Assembly (NCBI GenBank): GCA_020348185.1 | Contig: CP070743.1 | Span: 1,872,641 to 1,878,861 of the forward strand | Direction: 5' to 3' | From: Nitrospirota bacterium | GTDB taxonomy: Bacteria; Nitrospirota; Nitrospiria; Nitrospirales; UBA8639 | DNA: 6,221 nt | In this document: positions 1 through 5,256 of the stretch, piece after piece | Layout: every line of letters begins with the position of its first letter | How positions within the stretch are numbered: position 1 is the stretch's first letter | Translations under genes and position numbers: made by a program | The notes under the pieces: model-generated | Told to the model about the DNA's origin: nothing | The model's database searches: none | What the model saw: the letters and a program-made list of their open reading frames with translations, nothing else

Positions 1-1662
1 TTGGGATACATGGACTGGGCTAACCAGCCGAATCCCTTTCGCCGTTTTGAGAGAGCTCCATTTACTCGCCTCCCGCTTCTTAAGCCATTCCAAGATCCGG
101 TGTCTCCTCCCTATGAGGACTTGTACGTTTCGTCCCGAATTTTTTCACAACCCTTGACCGTGGAATCCCTTTCCAGGTTTTTTGAGTATGCTCTCTCCAT
201 TACGGCGTGGAAAGAATACGGCGATAATCGTTGGGCCTTACGGAGTAACCCATCAAGTGGGAACCTTCACCCGACAGAGGGGTATCTTTTTCTTGGGGAG
301 GTACCAGGCCTATCCCTCACGCCCGGCCTCTATCACTACGCTCCCAAGGAACACGGGCTTGAACAACGTCTGGCCTGTTCCGGCAAAGAAGCGCAAACAG
401 CCCTCAAGGACTTCCCTGCCGGCTCGTTTCTGGTAGGCCTCACATCGATTCATTGGCGGGAGGCCTGGAAATACGGTGAACGGGCATTCCGGTATTGCCA
501 ACATGATACCGGTCACGCAATCGGGACTCTTCGAATCGCTGCGGCGACTCTCGGATGGAGGCTAACGGTGCTTGCCGGCACCTCCGACGGTACTGTTTCT
601 GATCTCTTGGGACTAAGTCGTCGAAATGATTTTCTCGATGCCGAACGTGAATACCCTGAACTCATCGCCGTGGTTTGGTTCCCTGGAAAAACAACCAGTG
701 AAACACTCCCTCTTTTCCTGAACCCGGAAGTCGTATCGAAGCTGGCTCAAGGCAACTGGCAGGGAAGGGCCAATCGCTTAAGCCGTGCCAATCCAATCCT
801 ATGGGAAATCATCGACGATGTCACCGAGGCCTCATGGAAATCGTCACAGGAAGCGGAGGTAACTCCATTATTCCCCTTGTCGTATTCCCTCTCCCATCCG
901 GGGGGAGAGGGTCAGGGTGAGGGGAGAAGTACAAAACTAACGCCAGACCATCCCCACCCCCTAGCCTCCCAAATCATTCACCAACGCCGAAGTGCAGTGG
1001 CCTTTGATGGCAAAACCAGTATTCAAGCAGACCGTTTCTTTCTCATGCTCGACCGGGTCATGCCTCAAGGGGATTTAGAGCTCATGCATAGGCCCATCCC
1101 ATGGGATTCAATTCCTTGGCCTCCGACCATTCACCTCGCGCTATTTGTCCATCGGGTAGATGGAATTCCCCCGGGACTTTATTTGCTGATTCGGAATCCG
1201 GACTCAGAAAAACTGCAAGATTTCAAAAGTTCTATGCATGAGCAATTTCTTTGGACCACCCCTGATGGCTGTCCAAAGGATCTACCACTGTATTTGCTTG
1301 AAGATGGCAATGCACAAAAAATCGCCACCCAAGTGAGTTGCTGGCAAGAGATTGCAGGTGATAGCACCTTTTCAATGGGGATGATCGCAGAATTTGACGC
1401 CGCGATCGACAAATACGGTCCCTGGTTCTATCGACGACTCTTCTGGGAGACCGGATTAATCGGACAGGTGTTGTATCTCGAGGCCGAAGCCGCGGGAATC
1501 CGATCGACCGGCATCGGTTGTTTCTTTGACGATCCAGTCCATCGCGTATTGGGCTTTTTTCCCCATACAAAATTTCAATCGCTGTACCATTTCACCGTCG
1601 GCGGCCCGGTCGAAGATACGCGACTCACGACGCTACCGCCGTATGGGGAAGGGCTTGAATAG
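1..1662 (+). CDS. Two-domain SagB/ThcOx-family nitroreductase (probably 5'-partial)
   Basis: This is a flavin-dependent nitroreductase-fold oxidoreductase of the SagB/ThcOx type, with two nitroreductase-like domains in tandem. The first domain covers roughly residues 55-230 and has a flavin-site-like stretch with R81, N83, PSSG and H90-P-T-E93. The second covers roughly residues 325-540 and includes QRRSAVAFDG, an FYRRLFWETG helix, GIRSTGIGCFFDD and a final FTVGGPVED. It is predicted to be soluble, since no signal peptide or membrane span is visible. The substrate is unknown. SagB-type enzymes oxidise azolines in peptide natural products, but no cyclodehydratase or precursor gene is nearby, so that role is not supported here. 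The first readable codon is TTG at base 1. From memory of the family, a short YHxxTKH-like segment normally precedes the LGYxDWANQPxPFRRF motif seen here, so the true start is probably upstream of the window. The interdomain linker carries an in-frame palindromic repeat (residues about 296-309). Confidence 0.85.
   Translation: MGYMDWANQPNPFRRFERAPFTRLPLLKPFQDPVSPPYEDLYVSSRIFSQPLTVESLSRFFEYALSITAWKEYGDNRWALRSNPSSGNLHPTEGYLFLGEVPGLSLTPGLYHYAPKEHGLEQRLACSGKEAQTALKDFPAGSFLVGLTSIHWREAWKYGERAFRYCQHDTGHAIGTLRIAAATLGWRLTVLAGTSDGTVSDLLGLSRRNDFLDAEREYPELIAVVWFPGKTTSETLPLFLNPEVVSKLAQGNWQGRANRLSRANPILWEIIDDVTEASWKSSQEAEVTPLFPLSYSLSHPGGEGQGEGRSTKLTPDHPHPLASQIIHQRRSAVAFDGKTSIQADRFFLMLDRVMPQGDLELMHRPIPWDSIPWPPTIHLALFVHRVDGIPPGLYLLIRNPDSEKLQDFKSSMHEQFLWTTPDGCPKDLPLYLLEDGNAQKIATQVSCWQEIAGDSTFSMGMIAEFDAAIDKYGPWFYRRLFWETGLIGQVLYLEAEAAGIRSTGIGCFFDDPVHRVLGFFPHTKFQSLYHFTVGGPVEDTRLTTLPPYGEGLE
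887..926 (+). repeat. Dispersed palindromic repeat, copy 1, inside a coding region
   Basis: A perfect 9-bp inverted repeat, CCCTCTCCC (887-895) and GGGAGAGGG (903-911), has a 7-base loop and is followed by TCAGGGTGAGGGG. The same core and tail recur at four other places in this window. It is read in frame and encodes a Gly/Glu/Pro-rich linker (SHPGGEGQGEG) between the two nitroreductase domains. A C-rich stretch at 951-970 (CCCCACCCCCTAGCC) resembles the reverse complement of the tail and may be a decayed opposite half-copy. Confidence 0.85.
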
Positions 1663-1684
1663 GAAGAACATACAAGCGGTTTCA

Positions 1685-1767
1685 AGTTCCAGGTTTCAAG
1701 TTTCACATAAAAGGATTTTAGATCTTGAACCATTAATCTTCTTAGTTGAAATCTGGAACCTGAAACT
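1685..1767. repeat. Long imperfect inverted repeat, possible MITE/REP-like element
   Basis: The arms 1685-1705 (AGTTCCAGGTTTCAAG...) and 1747-1767 pair at 17 of 21 positions. Weaker pairing continues inward to about 1717 and 1735, giving 25 of 33 positions overall with a loop of about 17 bases. It fills most of the gap between the nitroreductase and the DNA glycosylase. It has no terminal T-run, so it does not look like a classical terminator. Its TTTCAAGTTTCA/GGTTTCA-rich composition is unlike the GC-rich palindromes elsewhere in the window, which suggests a second, unrelated repeat family. Whether it is dispersed in the genome cannot be seen from one copy. Confidence 0.6.
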
Positions 1768-1813
1768 CGGTGCACATCACCCTGTGGCGCTAAAGATATA
1801 GGGTAAGACCAAC

Positions 1814-2440
1814 ATGTTAAGCTCCCCCAATTCGTGCCAACCTACTCCCCTTCCCCGCGACTTTTTCGATCGGCATACCCTGAAGGTTGCCAAGGATCTG
1901 CTTGGGAAATATCTGTTGAGGGAAACACAGGCCGGTGTCATCCACACGCGAATTGTCGATGTGGAGGCCTATGTCGGTCCTGATGACCGGGCATCCCATG
2001 CCTCACGGGGGCGGACCAAACGTACCGACATCATGTTTGGCCCGTCGGGGTTCATCTATGTGTACCTCATTTATGGCATGTATCATTGCCTGAATCTGGT
2101 GACCGAACAGATTGACTATCCCGCTGCCATTTTGATCCGAGGCATCGAGGTGGTAGAAAACGGAAATGGACCTTGGAAAGCTCCAACTCGAATTGACGGG
2201 CCAGGACGGGTTTGCAGATTCTTAGATATCGATAGAAACCTTAATGGTGTGGATGCCACCCAGGGAAAATTGGTTTGGCTGGAGGATCGTGGGGAGAACA
2301 TCTCCCCAAAGCAAATTCAGAAACTCACTCGCATCGGCGTCGCTTATGCCGGGGATTGGGCCAAAAAACCCTGGCGGTACAGCCTACTAGCAGCCAAGAA
2401 ATCTTCCGAGGCACCGAGAAGGAGACCTGTGAAAAAATAA
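1814..2440 (+). CDS. DNA-3-methyladenine glycosylase, AAG/MPG family
   Basis: This is a monofunctional base-excision glycosylase that removes alkylated purines such as 3-methyladenine and hypoxanthine from DNA in the cytoplasm. At 208 residues it has the usual bacterial length. The family signature is complete. RIVDVEAYVGPDD carries E51, equivalent to the catalytic Glu of human AAG, followed by SHASRGRTKRTDIMF (H62). FIYVYLIYGMYHCLNLV (79-96) has the intercalation-site tyrosines and N94, and ILIRGIEV carries R109. A GPGRVCRFLDIDRNLNG segment and the C-terminal GVAYAGDWAKKPWRYS also match. The last ten residues are basic (PRRRPVKK). ATG 1814 is the best start. The ribosome binding site is weak (AGGG about 10 bases upstream), and the 150-base gap upstream is mostly inverted repeat. 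The next gene is 109 bases downstream. Confidence 0.95.
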   Translation: MLSSPNSCQPTPLPRDFFDRHTLKVAKDLLGKYLLRETQAGVIHTRIVDVEAYVGPDDRASHASRGRTKRTDIMFGPSGFIYVYLIYGMYHCLNLVTEQIDYPAAILIRGIEVVENGNGPWKAPTRIDGPGRVCRFLDIDRNLNGVDATQGKLVWLEDRGENISPKQIQKLTRIGVAYAGDWAKKPWRYSLLAAKKSSEAPRRRPVKK

Positions 2441-2456
2441 TTTTCTTTGACGTCCC

Positions 2457-2469
2457 GCTCTTGAAGAGC
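2457..2469. other. Short perfect palindrome downstream of the glycosylase gene
   Basis: GCTCTT, one G, then AAGAGC form an exact 6-bp inverted repeat 16 bases after the glycosylase stop codon. No T-run follows, so it is not a convincing terminator. It could be an operator-like site for the downstream microprotein gene, or it could be chance. A TTGACG lies at 2447-2452, but no good -10 box is found at the right distance. Confidence 0.25.
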
Positions 2470-2538
2470 ATACACCAAATGCGCTAGGGTATTTCCATTA
2501 TCATAGAAACGTCAGCCGAAGTTCACCAAACCTACAAT

Positions 2539-2543
2539 GGAGG
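2539..2543 (+). promoter_or_regulatory. Strong ribosome binding site of the microprotein
   Basis: GGAGG sits six bases before ATG 2550. It is one of the two best Shine-Dalgarno sequences in the window (the other is at 5008-5014). It is the main reason the 30-residue reading frame is called a gene. Confidence 0.75.
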
Positions 2544-2549
2544 CCAAAA

Positions 2550-2642
2550 ATGGGTAACCCCCTCGATACCATTTCCGGAACCATTACCGCAGGTTTTGTC
2601 TTGACAGTCGTCTTGTATTTTTTCGTCAAAATGTTGGTGTAG
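2550..2642 (+). CDS. Single-span membrane microprotein (30 aa), unknown function
   Basis: This short frame encodes MGNPLDTISGTITAGFVLTV... and ends in FFVKMLV. A polar N-terminus of about 10 residues is followed by one hydrophobic segment (about residues 11-26) and a single lysine near the C-terminus. That is the layout of a one-pass inner-membrane microprotein, such as the small accessory subunits of oxidases and transporters. Support comes from the GGAGG six bases upstream, a clean ATG and TAG, and its place in an otherwise unexplained gap. It lies 62 bases before the PuuD-like membrane protein on the same strand, with no terminator between them, so co-transcription and a physical link in the membrane are plausible inferences. 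I do not recognise its family. Confidence 0.7.
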   Translation: MGNPLDTISGTITAGFVLTVVLYFFVKMLV

Positions 2643-2704
2643 CGGCCGCCTCACAAGCTCACACTTTACTCACGACTTACAACCTTTGACGAGAGGGATA
2701 AATC

Positions 2705-3184
2705 ATGGAATCAATTATTGCCTGGGGACACTATCTCGCCGGCATTACCTGGATTGGGATTTTGTATTACTTCAACTTTATTCAAGTCCCATTTCTAAAA
2801 GTTGTTAAACCTGAAACCAAAGCCGAGGCCTTTCAGCACCTGGTGCCGAATGCCTTATGGTGGTTCCGATGGGGCGCCCTGTTCACCTGGATCTTTGGAG
2901 CCTCCCTGCTCATGCAACAGGGCCGTTTTGGCCAAGCGTTCATGTTACAAGGTGAACATGCGGTGATCGGCATGGGAGCCTGGCTGGGCACCATCATGCT
3001 CTTTAATGTGTGGGGAATTATCTGGCCCAACCAGCAAAAAGTGCTGGGGATGAAGGAAGCCTCAGCTGAGGAAAAAGCCCAATCGGCCCGGGTGGCCTTA
3101 TTAGCATCGCGAACCAACACCATGTTGTCGATTCCGATGCTATTTTTTATGGCCAGCTCCGGGCACGCGTCCGGCTTATTCTGA
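2705..3184 (+). CDS. Short PuuD-like membrane protein (urate oxidase N-terminal family)
   Basis: This is a 159-residue integral membrane protein with about four hydrophobic segments (roughly 5-27, 50-70, 84-107 and 138-155). The sequence pattern GHYLAGITWIGILYYFNFIQVP, NVWGIIWPNQQKVLG and SRTNTMLSIPMLFFM matches the membrane domain of PuuD-type urate hydroxylases (Urate_ox_N family). H9, H45, H85 and H154 lie in or next to the spans and are candidate haem or metal ligands. Full PuuD proteins are much longer and end in a cytochrome c domain. Here the CxxCH domain is absent and no purine-catabolism gene is nearby, so urate oxidation should not be assumed. A redox or haem-binding role in the membrane is possible. 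GAGAGG at 2691-2696, eight bases before ATG 2705, supports the start. A terminator follows. Confidence 0.8.
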   Translation: MESIIAWGHYLAGITWIGILYYFNFIQVPFLKVVKPETKAEAFQHLVPNALWWFRWGALFTWIFGASLLMQQGRFGQAFMLQGEHAVIGMGAWLGTIMLFNVWGIIWPNQQKVLGMKEASAEEKAQSARVALLASRTNTMLSIPMLFFMASSGHASGLF

Positions 3185-3236
3185 GCGGCAGTTTAGCCCA
3201 GTCATTCCTTATTACCCATTTTCTTCTTTCTGTCCG

Positions 3237-3273
3237 AGGGCCGGCATCAATTTCGCCGGCCCTTCGTCTTTTT
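3237..3273 (+). terminator. Rho-independent terminator after the PuuD-like gene
   Basis: AGGGCCGGC (3237-3245) and GCCGGCCCT (3255-3263) form a perfect 9-bp GC-rich stem with a 9-base loop. It is followed by TCGTCTTTTT on the plus strand. The T-run on only one side makes it directional. It probably ends the microprotein/PuuD-like transcript, and it lies just 23 bases before the dipeptidase start codon. Confidence 0.8.
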
Positions 3274-3296
3274 CGAACCACTGCCGAACCTCCGGC

Positions 3297-4535
3297 ATGG
3301 CTAATCCATCCTCAAACCACAAAATTTTGATAAGGCTATCCCTTGCCTTGATGGCCCTTACATATTCAGGCTGCAGCCACTTTGCCTCATCTTCGGATGC
3401 CTTGTTCAATCGAATTTCCTTAGAGCCGCCTTACAATCTCGAAAACCCGGTGGCTCACCAATTTCACCAAAGTTTGTTTGTGGCTGATTTACATGCTGAT
3501 ACCTTGTTGTGGGAACGGGATTTGTTAGAACGCCATGAGCGCGGACACCTGGATGTCCCTCGAATGATTGAAGGCAATATCGCCCTTCAGGCGTTTACAG
3601 TCTTTACCAAGATTCCCATGCCCTTTCATCGTTGGATGTCCTCTCCCTGGCGTGAAACCTATTACTCCCAACACGCCCCCGATGTCGCAACTATCCTTGC
3701 GATGGCTCAATTAGGCGACGAGCGAAAACGAGGGAGCCTCAAAGAACGGGCCTTGTATTACGGGGAACGATTTCAGGAATGGGCGGACAAATCCGACGGC
3801 CAATTAACCTTCGTCAAATCTTCCCAAGATCTCCGCGACTATATGACACGTCGAAAAAATACCCCTTTTATAACTGCCGGGTTTCTTGGCCTGGAAGGAG
3901 CCCATGCGCTCGAAGGAGATGTCAACAACGTCCAGGAATTTTACGACACAGGCTTCCGGATGATCGCCCTCGTGCATTTTTTCGATAACGCGTTTGGCGG
4001 ATCGTCAACCGGAGATTTTAAGGGAGGACTAAAGAACCCCAAAGGTGAAGAACTAATCAAAAGACTAGGGGAAAAGAAAGTTATTTTAGATTTAGCCCAT
4101 GCCTCTCACCAAACCATCGACGATGTCATGGACCTCTATGATAGCAATCCTTCATACCCGCTCCCCGGCATCGTGGTCTCACACATCGGCATTCAAGAGA
4201 CGTGCGAGCGCGGAGAACGGAATCTTCAAACCCGGCACATAAAAAGAATCGCCCAACATGGTGGCCTGATAGGCATAGGCCTTTGGAACGGTGCGACCTG
4301 CGGAGAAGATGTAGGAAAGACCGTCGATGCGATTGAGGCGGTGAAAAATCTTCTTAGCAACGTGAACTCAATCACTGTAGGATCAGACTTTGACGGCGCC
4401 GTCAAAACCCACTTCGACGCCAGCGGCATGCCCCTTTTAACGCAAGCACTTCAGTCCCGGGGCTTCACCGACCAAGAAATTCGCCAAATCATGGGCGAAA
4501 ATATTCGCGACTTTCTTCTAGCTCATCTCCCTTAA
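3297..4535 (+). CDS. Membrane dipeptidase, peptidase family M19, probable lipoprotein
   Basis: This is a zinc-dependent dipeptidase of the renal-dipeptidase (M19) family, expected to cleave dipeptides outside the cytoplasm. The metal-site motifs are in order: DLHAD (H66, D68), GLEGAHAL (E200, the bridging Glu), LVHFFDNAFGG (H227), DLAHAS (H268), VSHIG (H296) and GSDFDGA (D364, D366). The C-terminal GENIRDFL matches the usual family ending. The N-terminus has a basic, hydrophobic signal followed by YSGC (C26), a lipobox-like site. Y at position -3 is atypical, so lipidation is likely but not certain. At 412 residues the length is normal for a secreted M19 enzyme. ATG 3297 is the first in-frame start that keeps the signal peptide, but no Shine-Dalgarno sequence precedes it and a terminator lies just upstream, so the promoter is not obvious. 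Confidence 0.93.
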   Translation: MANPSSNHKILIRLSLALMALTYSGCSHFASSSDALFNRISLEPPYNLENPVAHQFHQSLFVADLHADTLLWERDLLERHERGHLDVPRMIEGNIALQAFTVFTKIPMPFHRWMSSPWRETYYSQHAPDVATILAMAQLGDERKRGSLKERALYYGERFQEWADKSDGQLTFVKSSQDLRDYMTRRKNTPFITAGFLGLEGAHALEGDVNNVQEFYDTGFRMIALVHFFDNAFGGSSTGDFKGGLKNPKGEELIKRLGEKKVILDLAHASHQTIDDVMDLYDSNPSYPLPGIVVSHIGIQETCERGERNLQTRHIKRIAQHGGLIGIGLWNGATCGEDVGKTVDAIEAVKNLLSNVNSITVGSDFDGAVKTHFDASGMPLLTQALQSRGFTDQEIRQIMGENIRDFLLAHLP

Positions 4536-4600
4536 TAGCCAATTTTTTCTGACAATTACAAGATCATTCTTCCCAGTTAAAGGTGATTATTTCTTGTTTC

Positions 4601-4635
4601 CTCGCCCCTTGAGGGGAGAGGACTAAGGTGAGGAG
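4601..4635 (+). repeat. Dispersed palindromic repeat, copy 2 (degenerate)
   Basis: CTCGCCCC (4601-4608) and GGGGAGAG (4613-4620) pair at 7 of 8 positions around TTGA. The following GACTAAGGTGAGGAG matches the tail of copy 1 with a few changes, in the same orientation. It lies in the gap between the convergent dipeptidase and RAM-domain genes. Confidence 0.7.
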
Positions 4636-4693
4636 TGAAGATTCAACCAGCAACCTGATGAAGCAATAGAGGAAACTAAGAGCCAATTAATGT

Positions 4694-4725
4694 CCCCTAA
4701 CCCTCTCCCTTACTTGAAGAGAGGG
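4694..4725 (-). repeat. Dispersed palindromic repeat, copy 3 (opposite orientation)
   Basis: CCCTCTC (4701-4707) and GAGAGGG (4719-4725) form a 7-bp stem with an 11-base loop. The tail, here CCCCTAA at 4694-4700, comes before the stem, so this copy is inverted relative to copy 2. The two copies form an inverted pair of about 125 bases. In the 230-base gap 4536-4765 I see nothing else except a T6 run at about 4543-4548 with no hairpin before it. Confidence 0.7.
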
Positions 4726-4765
4726 TATTTTGGATTGGACAGGGAACTAAGGATGGGAAAGAAAT

Positions 4766-5002
4766 TTAATCCTGAACGACAATGTGGGTGTCAGTTTCCT
4801 CCACGCCAGGAATTGTGTGGATTTTGGTCATGATTAGATCTGACAGCGCCCGGTCATCTGGAGCATTTATGAGGCCAAAGATGTCAGGTTGGCCGAAACA
4901 CGCATGGGCTTGTTCGACTCCTGGCATCGCCTTTAGGGTGTTCAAGACATCTTGTGCTCTCCCGGTTTTTACTTTCATGAGAATGTAGGCTTTTGTGGCC
5001 AT
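4766..5002 (-). CDS. Stand-alone Lrp/AsnC ligand-binding (RAM) domain protein
   Basis: This is a 78-residue protein consisting only of the effector-binding alpha/beta domain of Lrp/AsnC regulators. The N-terminal helix-turn-helix is missing. The pattern fits the fold: strand AYILMKVK, helix RAQDVLNTLKAM, strand VEQAHACFG, then PDIFGLINAPD, helix LSDLIMTKIHTI and a last strand THIVVQD. The PGVE turn occurs twice (residues 27-30 and 65-68), as usual in RAM domains. Such single-domain proteins form dimers or larger rings and bind amino acids or related ligands. Without a DNA-binding domain it may sense a metabolite or modulate a partner regulator (inference). The start at 5002 has an excellent AAGGAGG five bases away. 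It is convergent with the dipeptidase gene and divergent from the BtuF-like gene. Confidence 0.9.
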   Translation of the reverse strand: MATKAYILMKVKTGRAQDVLNTLKAMPGVEQAHACFGQPDIFGLINAPDDRALSDLIMTKIHTIPGVEETDTHIVVQD

Positions 5003-5007
5003 GGGTT

Positions 5008-5014
5008 CCTCCTT
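5008..5014 (-). promoter_or_regulatory. Strong ribosome binding site of the RAM-domain gene
   Basis: On the minus strand AAGGAGG lies five bases before the ATG at 5002-5000. This is a near-perfect Shine-Dalgarno sequence and fixes the start of the short protein. Confidence 0.85.
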
Positions 5015-5053
5015 CGTTGGATCTTTTAGTTCATTGGCAAATACTTTAAGGGA

Positions 5054-5092
5054 CCCCTCACCCTAGCCCTCTCACCACGAGTGGGGAGAGGG
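5054..5092 (-). repeat. Dispersed palindromic repeat, copy 4
   Basis: CCCCTCACCCTAG (5054-5066) is the reverse complement of the tail consensus. It is followed by CCCTCTC (5067-5073) pairing with GAGAGGG (5086-5092), and an inner CCAC/GTGG pair extends the fold. This is the most complete copy in the minus orientation. Its near edge lies about 50 bases upstream of the RAM-domain start codon, so it may overlap or border that gene's promoter. Confidence 0.85.
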
Positions 5093-5212
5093 ATAAAGAG
5101 AGAGGGGAGATATTATTACCATAGGACCCTCTAAGGGTTCTAGGATTTTCTGGAATTGATGGCATTTGGCTCCGAGGTTGCTCTACTCGATGGGGTATCA
5201 TTAGGATGCAAA

Positions 5213-5241
5213 TTGACAAATTTTAACTCAATTTAAACAAT
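5213..5241 (+). promoter_or_regulatory. Candidate sigma-70-type promoter of the BtuF-like gene
   Basis: A perfect TTGACA (5213-5218) is followed after 17 bases by AACAAT (5236-5241), which matches 4 of 6 positions of the -10 consensus, in an AT-rich stretch. Transcription would start near 5248, only about 9 bases before ATG 5257. That start codon also lacks a Shine-Dalgarno sequence. I see no cobalamin riboswitch-like B12 box in 5003-5256. Confidence 0.5.
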
Positions 5242-5256
5242 CCTCTGACTATCCCC

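Noticed and set aside
1232..1570. Minus-strand frame of 112 codons inside the nitroreductase gene
   Set aside because: It is antisense to the well-supported second nitroreductase domain, very rich in arginine, and without a recognisable fold. It is a shadow frame.
1..1662. Peptide natural product cluster suggested by the SagB-like enzyme
   Set aside because: No cyclodehydratase, precursor peptide, or transporter gene is present in the window. Tandem nitroreductase proteins of this kind also occur alone.
2431..2445. GAAAA-AATAA-TTTTC hairpin at the end of the glycosylase gene
   Set aside because: A five-pair, nearly all A-T stem is too weak to be a terminator and lies over the stop codon.
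3212..3409. Minus-strand frame of 65 codons, rich in charged residues, antisense to the dipeptidase signal region
   Set aside because: The peptide looks protein-like and a weak AGGA precedes its TTG start, but it overlaps the terminator stem and the lipoprotein signal of a clear M19 enzyme. The charged residues partly follow from reading leucine codons backwards. No family was recognised.
4537..4688. Direct repeat AGCCAATT at 4537-4544 and 4681-4688, considered as a target-site duplication
   Set aside because: It is only 8 AT-rich bases, and the enclosed segment has no terminal inverted repeats and contains only one of the two palindromes. Chance is the simpler explanation.
5003..5256. Cobalamin riboswitch upstream of the BtuF-like gene
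   Set aside because: No B12-box-like sequence was found, and the likely promoter lies too close to the start codon to leave room for an aptamer.
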